A stretch of DNA of 64,000 nucleotides from an uncultured Eubacteriales bacterium (GCA_910579575.1 CAJTUM010000001.1:238132-302131), one strand, 5' to 3'. Counted from the stretch's first letter, positions 50,783 to 59,252 are shown. Notes: generated by a model from the letters alone, not told the origin. Made by a program: numbers and translations.

Positions 50783-51244
50783 ATGGGAGAGAAGGAACAA
50801 TATATGGCCCAAGCGTTGGCGTTGGCCCGGCAGGCCTTGGAGACTGGCGACGTGCCGGTGGGGTGCGTCGTTGTGCAACATGGGCGAATCGTGGGCCGAG
50901 GGCGCAACCGGCGGGAAGAAAAACAGAACGCTCTGCTTCATGCGGAAATTGAGGCCGTCGACCAAGCTTGCAAGGCTCTGGGCCGCTGGCGGCTGGAGGA
51001 CTGCGCCCTTTATGTCACCTTGGAGCCTTGCCCCATGTGCGCCGGGGCTATTTTGCAGGCCCGGATTCCCCAGGTAATCTTCGGCGCCCGGGACCCCAAA
51101 GGCGGCGCCATGGGAGGCGTGCTGGATTTATTCTGGGAAAATTTCAATCACCGCCCCGCTGTAATTGCCGGGGTAATGGAGCAGGAATGCGCAGAATTGC
51201 TAAAAAATTTTTTTGATAAAAAAAGATTGGGGAAAAGAATATGA
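50783..51244 (+). CDS. tadA: tRNA-specific adenosine-34 deaminase
   Basis: 153 residues. Converts A34 to inosine in the tRNA-Arg anticodon. H53 and E55 in LLHAEIEAV and C83/C86 in EPCPMCAGAI form the zinc and catalytic site; DVPVGCVVV and GGVLDL are typical TadA segments. ATG at 50783 follows AGGGAGG. Single gene, divergent from the YbaK gene. Confidence 0.94.
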   Translation: MGEKEQYMAQALALARQALETGDVPVGCVVVQHGRIVGRGRNRREEKQNALLHAEIEAVDQACKALGRWRLEDCALYVTLEPCPMCAGAILQARIPQVIFGARDPKGGAMGGVLDLFWENFNHRPAVIAGVMEQECAELLKNFFDKKRLGKRI

Positions 51245-51285
51245 GGAAATAGAGGAAAAATATTTTTGAATATCCAAAGAAAATA

Positions 51286-51314
51286 TTGACATGGAAATTC
51301 AGATGTGGTATTAT
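51286..51314 (+). promoter_or_regulatory. Strong promoter in the AT-rich island
   Basis: TTGACA, 17 nt, TATTAT (a TATAAT also sits at 51312-51317, 20 nt from the -35). It would transcribe the fragment at 51343-51516 and possibly the gene at 51574. Confidence 0.65.
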
Positions 51315-51342
51315 AATATTAAACAGGCGGCCAGTTATTTAA

Positions 51343-51516
51343 CAAACAAAGTGGAAAGCATACAATGCTATCGGCATCGATGCGTGCGCTCCGGGCACTG
51401 GAACAGTAAAACCCAGCGATTTGGATGTTGATGGATACAATGTAAAATTGTATTCAACAGGCCAGTATACATCGGGCGCATGGTTACTTTCGGAAGATGA
51501 TTTGGTAACAGAGTAA
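51343..51516 (+). pseudogene. C-terminal fragment of an unknown, probably exported protein
   Basis: An open frame without any start codon runs from a TAA at 51340-51342 to a TAA at 51514-51516. Its 57 residues read like genuine protein (AYNAIGIDACAPGTGTVKPS, LYSTGQYTSGAWLL, EDDLVTE). It sits behind a strong promoter and before a terminator hairpin, so the 5' part of a gene seems to have been deleted. Family unknown. Confidence 0.55.
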
Positions 51517-51528
51517 GATTATCAAAAG

Positions 51529-51556
51529 CAGAGGGCAATTTTGCCCTCTGTTTTGC
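51529..51556 (+). terminator. Terminator after the gene fragment
   Basis: CAGAGGGCAA, TT loop, TTGCCCTCTG, TTTTGC. It lies just before the ribosome binding site of the next gene, so it could act as an attenuator. Confidence 0.7.
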
Positions 51557-51573
51557 AAAAGGAGAAAATAGAG

Positions 51574-52686
51574 ATGTTAAGAAAAGCGCGGATTATTTGG
51601 AGCATTATTTTAATAATTTTGACGAGTATATTTATTTTTTGGATTATTTGGCAAAAAACTTTTCACTTGAAAGTTTTCACAAAAAAGAATGAAATCAATT
51701 ATGAGCCCGGATTTATGTATGTTGTAAATTCTGGAATATACGAAAAAACTTTTTTTCGAAAAATTAAGGGTAAAATTCTTACAGGTAGAAACGATAAGTA
51801 TGTAATTGGGTATCGGGGTGGATATCCCAAAAAGGCAGAAAAAGAAATCAAAAATTATGGTGTTGATGAAGCTTATGGGCAGTTATTGTTTTACCACCAA
51901 TATAGTTGTGGGAAAATTTATGTATATGATAATTGGCGCGAAAAAGCATTGTTTTGGACAGTTGTTATGATCGATGAACAGAATAAAGAAGATACAAAAT
52001 TTGTTATAGAAAAAGAGCATAACTTTGACTCTATAACAGATTTTTATGCAGATGAAAAATATATTTATTTGCATATATATAATTTCAAAAAGGAAATAGA
52101 GATTATTAGGGTAGAAATAGAAAATGGGGAATTGAAAAAATATGATGTATTAGAAAAAGATTTGGGTTTGGTGATAGGGCCAGTCAACTGGTTTGACCCT
52201 CGTACAGAGCAACTAATGGTTTTCACACATAATGGGAGCCAAAAGGAGATTCAAGCCTATTCTTTTCAAACAGGTGAGAAAAAAACGATAGTTTTAGAAA
52301 AACCAGCCAGCTGGGTCTTGGCTTCTGAGGATGGCTATTTGCTGGTGAACGCCAACTTTGGGCGCATTATTTTTTACGCCTATGATATGGATTGGAATCC
52401 TGCGCCGGAAAAAGACATTGAGATTCCGTTGGTCAATATAGCGGATATCAGGCGGCTGAAGCCGCTGGCCAGCTGGCAGAGTGATAAATCCGTGCAGCTG
52501 GCAGACGGCATTGCCTATGGCTGCATCGAGGGAGAGAAGGCCCTCTGGTATTATGCTGTTGATTTGGAGGCTCAGAAAGTAGTGGCTCTATGGGAAGTTC
52601 GCCACCCCAAGGGCGATCTGAAGTTGCAGGATCATTTCCTCTTCCACAAAGAAACCGGCTGCGAGCCCTATCCCACCCTCTTTTAG
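51574..52686 (+). CDS. Membrane-anchored protein of unknown function
   Basis: 370 residues. One N-terminal membrane segment (about 5-28, IIWSIILIILTSIFIFWIIW) and a long outer part with alternating beta-strand-like stretches such as YIYLHIYNFKKEIEIIRVEI and QLMVFTHNGSQKEIQAYSF, suggestive of a beta-propeller-like fold; not recognised. ATG at 51574 follows AAAAGGAG. The 5' three quarters are very AT-rich and the last quarter (after about 52300) has the GC content of the host, so the gene looks composite. Horizontal origin of the AT-rich part is likely. Confidence 0.72.
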   Translation: MLRKARIIWSIILIILTSIFIFWIIWQKTFHLKVFTKKNEINYEPGFMYVVNSGIYEKTFFRKIKGKILTGRNDKYVIGYRGGYPKKAEKEIKNYGVDEAYGQLLFYHQYSCGKIYVYDNWREKALFWTVVMIDEQNKEDTKFVIEKEHNFDSITDFYADEKYIYLHIYNFKKEIEIIRVEIENGELKKYDVLEKDLGLVIGPVNWFDPRTEQLMVFTHNGSQKEIQAYSFQTGEKKTIVLEKPASWVLASEDGYLLVNANFGRIIFYAYDMDWNPAPEKDIEIPLVNIADIRRLKPLASWQSDKSVQLADGIAYGCIEGEKALWYYAVDLEAQKVVALWEVRHPKGDLKLQDHFLFHKETGCEPYPTLF

Positions 52687-52698
52687 GTCGGCGGGCGC

Positions 52699-52768
52699 CG
52701 ACGGGCAAGCAACGAGGCTGGCAGCTGGGCCGGCCCTGGGCGATGGCGCCAGCGGCTTTTTGCGCGAA
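52699..52768 (+). repeat. Dispersed intergenic repeat, family 1 (long form)
   Basis: CGACGGGCAAGCAACGAGGC, then GGCAGCTGGGCCGGCC, GCGATGGCGCCAGCGGC and TTTTTGCGCGAA. Shares both ends with 47926-47973 and its middle with the tandem units at 52928-53053 read on the opposite strand. Confidence 0.6.
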
Positions 52769-52851
52769 GGGCCGAGGCAGTCGAGCACAGAGGAAGCGGC
52801 AGCCTCCGCGCTGACACGAGCACGGCCGCCGGGCCGCCCCGGCAATTGCAT

Positions 52852-52896
52852 AAAAAACCGCGCTGTCCTTTGGGGTTGCCAAGGACGGCACGGCTT
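52852..52896 (-). terminator. Terminator of the triple M20D operon
   Basis: On the - strand an imperfect stem AAAGCCGTGCCGTCCTT / AAGGACAGCGCGGTTTT with a T6 tail. It lies beyond the repeat region, so the repeats would be in the operon's 3' UTR. Confidence 0.65.
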
Positions 52897-52927
52897 TCTT
52901 ATGTTTATGAATGATCAAAGGACGATG

Positions 52928-53053
52928 GCGCCATTGCCTAAGGAAGGTTCAGCAGCCAGCCCCGTAGTATGCCTCCCAGCGCTCGCCGGGGCGCCATTGC
53001 CTGAGGCTGGCTCAGCGCCCAGCCTCGTCGTATGCCTCCCGGCGCTTGCCGGG
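52928..53053 (-). repeat. Two tandem 63-bp repeat units, family 1-related
   Basis: Units 52928-52990 and 52991-53053 are identical at 53 of 63 positions. On the - strand each carries GGGAGGCATAC, ACGAGGCTGG (or a one-base variant) and GGCAATGGCGCC, related to the family 1 copy at 52699, and each includes a CCCGGC/GCCGGG-type hairpin. Confidence 0.75.
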
Positions 53054-53055
53054 GT

Positions 53056-54237
53056 TTATCGGGTCAGGAAGCAATAGGCGGCTTGAGCATAGGCGGCGGC
53101 GCCGGCGGCCAGGCCCTGCTCGTCGAAGATAATCTTGGGGTGGTGCAGGGGGTAAACCTGGTCCTGACAGCTGGTGCTGCCCACGGAGATGGAGCAGGAG
53201 GGAACCTGGGAGCTGATGAAGGAGAAATCCTCGCTGCCCATGCTCTTGCTCTGGCTCATGGGCAGGATGTCTACGCCTTCCTGGCCGATGGTTTCGCTGA
53301 GCCATGTATGCATTTGCTGGCTCAGCGCCGGGTCGTTGATCAGCGGAGGCACGCCCAGGGGCATCTGCATATCCAGCTGGCAGCGGTAAGCCTCTGCAAT
53401 GGACTGAGCCGCCGCCTTCATCCGACCAATGGTGAACTGCCGGGCCTCCTCATTGAAGGTCCGCAGCGTGCCGGAGAAGGAGCATTCTTCCGGGATGATG
53501 TTGCTCGCTGTGCCAGAATGGAAGGTGCAGATGGAAAGGGCGGTGGGCTCCTGCACGTCCACCTCATAGCGGCCGATATCCGCAAAAGCTTCGGCAATCT
53601 TGATGGCGCAGGTGATGGGGTTCACAGAGTGGTGGGGCCGGGCGCCGTGGCCGCCTTTGCCGTGAAGATTCACCACAAACCGGTCGCTGGAGGCGCTGGC
53701 CGGGCCGGATTTCAGGGCGATTTGGTTGGTTTTCACAATATCCGAAGCCATATGGGCCATCATGGCGGCGTCGGGCTTGTATTTTTCCAGCAAACCCGCT
53801 TCCACCATCACTCGAGCGCCGCCGCCGTCTGTGCCCTCTTCGTCCGGCTGGAACATCAGGATCACTTGACCTTTCAGCTCGGCCTCGTGTTTTTTCAGCA
53901 GAGCGGCGGCTGTCAGCAGCATAGAGGTGTGGCAGTCATGGCCGCAGGAGTGCATAGCGCCGGCGCATTCCGAGGCAAAGGGCAGGCCGGTCAGCTCGTC
54001 CATGGGCAGGGCGTCCATATCCGCCCGCAGCAGAATGCGCTTGCCTTCTGCCGGGCCGATCACGCCCACAATGCCGCAGGGGCAGATTTCTTCCCATTGA
54101 ATGCCCAGCTGGTCCAGGGCGCGTTTCACCAGGGCCGTGGTCTGGGGCAGGCGCTTGCCCAGCTCAGGATGGCAGTGAATCTGCCGCCGCCATTCCAGCA
54201 GCTGCTGCTCCATGGCCTTCGCTTCTTGATACATCAT
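53056..54237 (-). CDS. M20D amidohydrolase, paralogue 3 of a tandem array
   Basis: 393 residues, hippurate-hydrolase/IAA-amino-acid-hydrolase type. HCHPELGKRL, LRADMDALPMDELTGLPFAS, HSCGHDCHTSMLL, FQPDEEGTDGG and GSEDFSFISSQVP mark the metal site and dimer interface. Probably removes an acyl group from N-acyl amino acids or opens small peptides. Last gene of a three-gene - strand operon; ATG behind AAAGGAG. Compared with its siblings it has a GTDGGGARV insertion after the glutamate pair. Confidence 0.88.
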   Translation of the reverse strand: MMYQEAKAMEQQLLEWRRQIHCHPELGKRLPQTTALVKRALDQLGIQWEEICPCGIVGVIGPAEGKRILLRADMDALPMDELTGLPFASECAGAMHSCGHDCHTSMLLTAAALLKKHEAELKGQVILMFQPDEEGTDGGGARVMVEAGLLEKYKPDAAMMAHMASDIVKTNQIALKSGPASASSDRFVVNLHGKGGHGARPHHSVNPITCAIKIAEAFADIGRYEVDVQEPTALSICTFHSGTASNIIPEECSFSGTLRTFNEEARQFTIGRMKAAAQSIAEAYRCQLDMQMPLGVPPLINDPALSQQMHTWLSETIGQEGVDILPMSQSKSMGSEDFSFISSQVPSCSISVGSTSCQDQVYPLHHPKIIFDEQGLAAGAAAYAQAAYCFLTR

Positions 54238-54279
54238 GGTAATCAGGCTCCTTTGTTTTTTATAATTTGCGGGAAACCT

Positions 54280-55449
54280 TTATTTCAAATAGGACAAAGC
54301 GCATTGAGCATAGGCTGCGGCGCCATAGGGGAAAGCGGCCTCGTCAAACTGTACCTTGGGGTGATGGGCGGGAAAATGGGGAATATGGTCCGCCCCGGCG
54401 CCCAGGCTCATGGCGCAGGAGGATACTTGGCGGGAAACATAGGCGAAATCCTCGCTGCCCATCATGCGGGCGTCGTCCAGCGGCAGAATGTCCACTCCCT
54501 CCAGATCCTGGACCAGCGCTTCATGGAGCCAATCGGCAAACTGCTCCTCGCTGTAGTTGCTGGGGGTCCCGAAATCATTGTGGAATTCAGCCGTGCAGCG
54601 GTAGAGCTCCGCCAGCTTTTCCACCGCCTGCTCCATTCTCTCCAGCACGCGGGCCCGCACATCCTCGTTGAAGGTGCGTACTGTGGCTCTCAGCTCGCAG
54701 TCGTTGGGGATAATATTGTATGTCGTGCCCGAATGGATGCAGCAGGTGTTGATAACCGTGGCCTGCTGGGGGTCCACTTCATAGCGGCCGATATCGGTGA
54801 AGGCCTCTACAATCTTGGCGGCGGCAAAGATGGGGTTGACGCTGTTTTGGGGAGACGCGCCGTGGCCGCCCTTGCCGTGGAGAATCACGCGGATATTATC
54901 GCTGGAGGCGGACACCACGCCCCGGCCCATCTTCAGCTGGCCGGTTTTCAGCGGAGCGCCGGCGATGTGAATGGCCACCGCATGGTCGGGCTTGGGGTTT
55001 TCCAGCAGACCGTCGTCAATCATGGATTTGGCGCCGGCCAGCGTCTCTTCGCCGGGCTGGAACATCAGGAGGGCCAGGCCGTTCAGCTGGCTTTCGTGGT
55101 CCTTCAGCAGCTTGGCCGCGCCCAGCAGCATGGCGGCGTGGGTGTCGTGGCCGCAGGCGTGCATTTTGCCCGGGCACTGGGAGGCGTAGGGCAAGCCGGT
55201 GTCTTCCGTCAGCGGCAAAGCGTCCATATCGCCCCGCAGCAGGATGCTTTTGCCCCCTTCTTTGCCAATGTAGGCCAGCACGCCGCTTTGGCCGCAATCC
55301 CGGAAACGGACGCCCAGCTTGGTCAGCTCCTCTTTCACATAGGCGGCGGTGACAGGCAGCTCCAGCCCCAGCTCCGGGTTTTGGTGGAAATACCGGCGCC
55401 AGGCCACGATCTGCTCCTGAATGGCTTGGGCTTCTTGCAATAAACGCAT
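54280..55449 (-). CDS. M20D amidohydrolase, paralogue 2 of a tandem array
   Basis: 389 residues. YFHQNPELGLELP replaces the usual HRHPELG opening (His-Pro becomes Gln-Asn-Pro), while LRGDMDALPLTEDTGLPYAS, HACGHDTHAAMLL, FQPGEETLAGAKSM and GSEDFAYVSRQVS are kept. The altered substrate-side residues suggest a different specificity from its neighbours. ATG at 55449 follows AAAGGAG. Middle gene of the operon, 42 nt upstream of paralogue 3. Confidence 0.88.
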   Translation of the reverse strand: MRLLQEAQAIQEQIVAWRRYFHQNPELGLELPVTAAYVKEELTKLGVRFRDCGQSGVLAYIGKEGGKSILLRGDMDALPLTEDTGLPYASQCPGKMHACGHDTHAAMLLGAAKLLKDHESQLNGLALLMFQPGEETLAGAKSMIDDGLLENPKPDHAVAIHIAGAPLKTGQLKMGRGVVSASSDNIRVILHGKGGHGASPQNSVNPIFAAAKIVEAFTDIGRYEVDPQQATVINTCCIHSGTTYNIIPNDCELRATVRTFNEDVRARVLERMEQAVEKLAELYRCTAEFHNDFGTPSNYSEEQFADWLHEALVQDLEGVDILPLDDARMMGSEDFAYVSRQVSSCAMSLGAGADHIPHFPAHHPKVQFDEAAFPYGAAAYAQCALSYLK

Positions 55450-55490
55450 AGTCGTTACGCTCCTTTATCAATTTTTAACAGTTGTTGATG

Positions 55491-56669
55491 TTATGCCTCG
55501 TCCGCGAAATAGGATAGGGCGATCTGCACATAGGCGGCGGTTCCATAGACGAAGGCCGTTTCGTCAAACACCACCTTGGGGTGGTGCATCGGGTAAGCCT
55601 GGCCCTGGGGGCTGGTGCTGCCCAGAGAAACCATGGCGGAGGGAATCTGCTGGGTGACGAAGGAGAAATCTTCGCTGCCCATGCCCCGAGTCTTTTGCAG
55701 GGGCAGCAGATCAATTTCCGGCAGGTCCCGCTCCAGAAGCTGATGAAGGCGGGCGCTGAACTGCTCGTCGCTGTGGGTGCTGGGGGCGCTTTGGCCGATA
55801 TGCCATTCGGCTGTGCAGCGGTAAAGGGAGGCGACCTGGTTCATGGCCTGTTGGAGCCGATCCAGCAGCCAGGCCCGCTGTTGTTCGTTGAATGTGCGCA
55901 CAGTGCCCATGATTTCACAGTCGTTGGGGATGATATTATAAGTGGAGCCTGTGTGGATAGCGCAGATATTGACGACAGAGGGCTGCTGAGGGTTCAGCTC
56001 ATAACGGGCGATATCCTCGAAAACGCCGATCAGCTTGATACCGGCATAAACCGGGCTGACGCTTTCCTCCGGCGCGGCGCCGTGGCCCCCTTTGCCGTGA
56101 AGCCGGATGCGAAAACCGTCGCTGGACGCCATACAGACGCCGCTGCGGATGGAAAGTTGGCCGGTTTTCAGCGCGTCCGCCGAGATATGGATGGCAACCG
56201 CTCGATCCGGCTTGGGGTTTTCCAGGCATCCGGCGGCGATCATATCCCGAGCGCCGGTGAGGCCCTCTTCGTCCGGCTGGAACATCAAAATGGCTTGACC
56301 GGTCAGCTCGCTCTCATGGTCCTTCAGAATTTTGGCCGCGCCCAGCAGCATAGCGGTGTGGGTGTCATGGCCGCAGGAGTGCATGGCGCAGGGGCATTCC
56401 GAGGCGAAGGGCAGACCGGTCAGCTCGTCCATGGGCAGGGCGTCCATATCCGCCCGCAGCAGGACGCTTTTGCCGCCTTTTGGGCCGATATAAGCCATAA
56501 AGGCGTTGGGAATGACCTCCCGATATTTCACGCCCCATTCCTCCAGCTTGCTCCGCACCAGGGCGGCGGTTTGCGTCAGCGCCTGGCCCACCTCAGGATG
56601 GCGGTGGATCTGTCTGCGCCACTGGACGATTGAATCCTCCAGCCCGCGGGCCTCCTGAAAAGCGTTCAT
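55491..56669 (-). CDS. M20D amidohydrolase, paralogue 1 of a tandem array
   Basis: 392 residues. HRHPEVGQAL, LRADMDALPMDELTGLPFAS, HSCGHDTHTAMLL, FQPDEEGLTGARDM and GSEDFSFVTQQIP are the family segments. The start at 56669 follows AAAAGGAGAG; the frame is open further upstream but without a site. First gene of the operon, behind a clear promoter. Three side-by-side copies point to tandem duplication followed by divergence in substrate. Confidence 0.9.
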   Translation of the reverse strand: MNAFQEARGLEDSIVQWRRQIHRHPEVGQALTQTAALVRSKLEEWGVKYREVIPNAFMAYIGPKGGKSVLLRADMDALPMDELTGLPFASECPCAMHSCGHDTHTAMLLGAAKILKDHESELTGQAILMFQPDEEGLTGARDMIAAGCLENPKPDRAVAIHISADALKTGQLSIRSGVCMASSDGFRIRLHGKGGHGAAPEESVSPVYAGIKLIGVFEDIARYELNPQQPSVVNICAIHTGSTYNIIPNDCEIMGTVRTFNEQQRAWLLDRLQQAMNQVASLYRCTAEWHIGQSAPSTHSDEQFSARLHQLLERDLPEIDLLPLQKTRGMGSEDFSFVTQQIPSAMVSLGSTSPQGQAYPMHHPKVVFDETAFVYGTAAYVQIALSYFADEA

Positions 56670-56735
56670 GGCAATCTCTCCTTTTCTGATATAGTCGGCA
56701 GGGCGGCGGATCCTCCGGTCGCCTTGTCTAATCTT

Positions 56736-56764
56736 ATCATACACGCCGCCGGGACAGGCTTCAA
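56736..56764 (-). promoter_or_regulatory. Promoter of the triple M20D operon
   Basis: On the - strand, TTGAAG, 17 nt, TATGAT, about 65 nt before the first start. Confidence 0.6.
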
Positions 56765-56871
56765 CTGTTTTTCGAGAGCGCCGGCCGGAATTTTGTGAAT
56801 TTTCCACAAACAGAAGAGGGAGAAAATCGGACGTTATCAATAAAGGAACCCGGGCAGATTGGGAAAAACGA

Positions 56872-56990
56872 TTGGACATTCTGCGCAAGCTGTGGTATTT
56901 TATTGTCAGCGGCAGGACAGGAATGAGCGCCTGTTCTCTCAAAACTCCATCGTTTAAATGGCAGAGCGCAGGGCGAAAGCCCTGCGTTTT
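56872..56990 (+). ncRNA. Possible short transcript with terminator
   Basis: TTGGAC, 18 nt, TATTTT (56872-56901) could start an RNA of roughly 80 nt that ends at a clear terminator CGCAGGGC-GAAA-GCCCTGCG-TTTT (56967-56990). No gene with a good ribosome binding site lies between them. The promoter match is weak, so this is only a candidate small RNA; otherwise the 56770-57080 gap is empty. Confidence 0.3.
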
Positions 56991-57080
56991 GTATCTGTTT
57001 GCATCGGCGGAAAACGGTTTCGGGAAAGAAAAAGATTCTTAAATTTTTCACACAACGCTCATGAAACCGTCATACCCGCC

Positions 57081-57089
57081 TGATACAAT
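57081..57089 (+). promoter_or_regulatory. Extended -10 promoter of the PLC-like gene
   Basis: TGATACAAT, about 35 nt before the start; no clear -35. Confidence 0.45.
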
Positions 57090-57125
57090 AAAAACATCCT
57101 TTTGATAGGAGCTGATTTGCCTTTT

Positions 57126-57644
57126 ATGCTGATGATTCCCCATATCCGCATCGCCAGCCGGGTGCGCCAGGTGATGGAGCGGCAGTTTGACGCCCGCCTC
57201 AACCCGGTGGCTTTTGCTTTGGGCAGCGTGTTTCCTGATATCTTGAAGCGGACGGAAACAGGATATCACGATGTGGCGGAGGCGGCTTGTCAGGCGCGCC
57301 GATACCGAATGGAGGCGCCCCAAGGGCGCTGGCGCAGCAGCTTCCGGCTGGGCATGATCTGCCATTTCGCGGCGGATAGTTTTTGCCAGGCGCATATCGG
57401 CCGCGGCCAATACACTCGCCGAGGTCACGCCCTTTATGAGGCGCGTCAATGTCGGCAGCTCAAGCGCAATTTGGGGCGAGCCCAGCGGTTGGCCCTGACT
57501 TGCTCTTACCCGGCGGGCGACCAGGCGATGAATCGGTTTTTGCAGGATCAGCGGGATTTTGCCAGCCGCCGGCGGAGCTACCGCCAGGAGGCGGAGGCGG
57601 CCGTCAAGGGCTGCGTCATGGCCCTGCGGGGCGCGGCGGGCTAA
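57126..57644 (+). CDS. Zinc-dependent phospholipase C-like protein
   Basis: 172 residues. MIPHIRIASRV gives an N-terminal histidine, ALGSVFPDI a metal aspartate, GYHDVAEA a histidine, and LGMICHFAADSFCQAH a HxxxDxxxxxH-like set, the pattern of the bacterial zinc-dependent phospholipase C family. No signal peptide, so it is probably cytoplasmic and the enzymatic activity is uncertain. The AGGAG lies about 14 nt from this ATG, a little far; the ATG two codons further in is another possible start. Confidence 0.72.
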   Translation: MLMIPHIRIASRVRQVMERQFDARLNPVAFALGSVFPDILKRTETGYHDVAEAACQARRYRMEAPQGRWRSSFRLGMICHFAADSFCQAHIGRGQYTRRGHALYEARQCRQLKRNLGRAQRLALTCSYPAGDQAMNRFLQDQRDFASRRRSYRQEAEAAVKGCVMALRGAAG

Positions 57645-57889
57645 AAGATTGCTTTCCCTCTTTCTTCTCTTAAATATATAAGGGCTGAGGCTCTGCTCCT
57701 TTGTTGGCGGCAGGGCCTTTGCTCTGCCCGAACAAACGAGGGAATTTTGTCCGCCGGCGAAAAAAATAGTTTTTTCCCGGCGGTTTCTCCTGTATAATGA
57801 AATTGCGAAGCCGCCCAAGACCGGCTTTGCAGAAACCGACCGCAACCGGCCCAGACCGGGAATAGAAAGATAAAAGGGAGTATGAAACT

Positions 57890-59080
57890 GTGGAAAGATT
57901 AGTGGGAACCGTTTCGCGGGGCATCCGGGCTCCGATTATTCGTCAGGGCGACGATATCAGCCAAATTGTGGTGGACAGCGTGTTGGCCGCCGCCCAAAGC
58001 GACGGCTTTGCTATCCGCGATCGGGACGTCGTCGCCGTCACCGAAGCGGTAGTGGCCAGAGCTCAGGGCAATTATGCCACGACAGAGCAGATTGCCAAGG
58101 ACATCCGGCAAAAATTCGGCGGCGGAACGCTGGGAGTCGTTTTTCCTATTTTGAGCCGCAACCGTTTCGCCATGTGCCTGAAGGGCGTTGCCCGAGGCGC
58201 GGAAAAAATTGTGCTGATGCTCAGCTATCCCTCCGACGAGGTGGGAAACCATATTGTCAGCCTGGACGCGTTGGATGAAAAAGGGGTCAATCCCTGGGCG
58301 GACGTGCTGACCGAACAGCAATTTCGGGAGCTTTTTGGTCCGGCTCGCCATACCTTTACCGGCGTGGATTACATCGCCTACTATAAGGAGCTGATTGAGA
58401 GCTGCGGCTGTCAGGCGGAGGTCGTGTTAGCCAACGACTGCCGGGCGATTTTGGGTTATACCAAACGCGTGCTGTGCTGCGATATCCACACCAGGGCTCG
58501 GAGCAAGCGGCTGCTGCAAAGCGCCGGGGCGGAAATCGTCTATTGCTTAGACGAAATTCTCAGCCAGCCGGTGGACGGCAGCGGCTGCAACGAACAATAC
58601 GGCTTGTTGGGCTCCAACAAAGCCACAGAAGAATCCGTCAAGCTCTTCCCGCGGGATTGCGTTCCGGTGGTTGAGGCCATTCAAAAGGGCATTTTGGAGC
58701 GCACGGGCAAGCGCGTGGAAGTGATGATTTACGGCGACGGCGCCTTTAAGGACCCTGTGGGGAAAATTTGGGAGTTGGCGGATCCGGTGGTTTCGCCGGC
58801 CTATACCGACGGCCTGGAGGGGCAGCCCAACGAGGTCAAGCTGAAATACCTGGCGGACAACGAATTTGCCCATTTGCAGGGCCAGGAGCTGAAGGACGCC
58901 ATTTCCGATTATATTCGCAACAAAGGAGAGGACCTGACCGGCAAAATGGTTTCCCAGGGCACCACCCCTCGCCGGCTCACGGATTTGATCGGCTCGTTGT
59001 GCGATTTAACCTCTGGCAGCGGCGACAAAGGCACTCCTATCGTGTTGGTACAGGGCTATTTCGACAACTATATCGCCTAA
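57890..59080 (+). CDS. CofE-like (coenzyme F420-0:L-glutamate ligase family) protein
   Basis: 396 residues. IIRQGDDISQIVVDSVLAAA and RDRDVVAVTEAVVARAQG match the opening of the F420-0 gamma-glutamyl ligase family, and the GSNKATEESVKLFPRDC and YGDGAFKDPVGKIWELADP stretches are typical of its bacterial long-form relatives. No other F420 biosynthesis gene is in the window, so the true substrate is probably another acid that receives glutamate. GTG at 57890 lies 9 nt behind AAAGGGAG. Single-gene unit with a terminator. Confidence 0.8.
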   Translation: MERLVGTVSRGIRAPIIRQGDDISQIVVDSVLAAAQSDGFAIRDRDVVAVTEAVVARAQGNYATTEQIAKDIRQKFGGGTLGVVFPILSRNRFAMCLKGVARGAEKIVLMLSYPSDEVGNHIVSLDALDEKGVNPWADVLTEQQFRELFGPARHTFTGVDYIAYYKELIESCGCQAEVVLANDCRAILGYTKRVLCCDIHTRARSKRLLQSAGAEIVYCLDEILSQPVDGSGCNEQYGLLGSNKATEESVKLFPRDCVPVVEAIQKGILERTGKRVEVMIYGDGAFKDPVGKIWELADPVVSPAYTDGLEGQPNEVKLKYLADNEFAHLQGQELKDAISDYIRNKGEDLTGKMVSQGTTPRRLTDLIGSLCDLTSGSGDKGTPIVLVQGYFDNYIA

Positions 59081-59170
59081 CTATCCTGAATCGGAGCGCG
59101 TTTTGGCGCAGCATACCAAACGGTTCGCCAGAAAGCTCTTGTTGACAAAATGCTCGACATATCAGGATAC

Positions 59171-59220
59171 AAACGCCCGCGGACGAAGCCTTTTTTAGAC
59201 TTTCGTCCGCGGGCGTTTTG
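59171..59220. terminator. Strong bidirectional terminator
   Basis: A 17-bp perfect stem AAACGCCCGCGGACGAA (59171-59187) with 59202-59218, serving the convergent CofE-like and SLH genes. Confidence 0.9.
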
Positions 59221-59252
59221 CAGGATAGAGTCAACTGGCAAGCGCCGCCGGC

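Noticed and set aside
52928..53053. CRISPR-like or coding tandem repeat
   Set aside because: Only two directly abutting units with no spacer; a short + strand frame through them has no ribosome binding site. Better explained as a tandem copy of the intergenic repeat.
53032..55443. 803-codon open frame on the + strand opposite two M20D genes
   Set aside because: It is the antisense shadow of GC-rich coding sequence. It has no ribosome binding site, its translation is low-complexity Gly/Ala/His text, and both strands cannot plausibly code here when the - strand genes have intact motifs.
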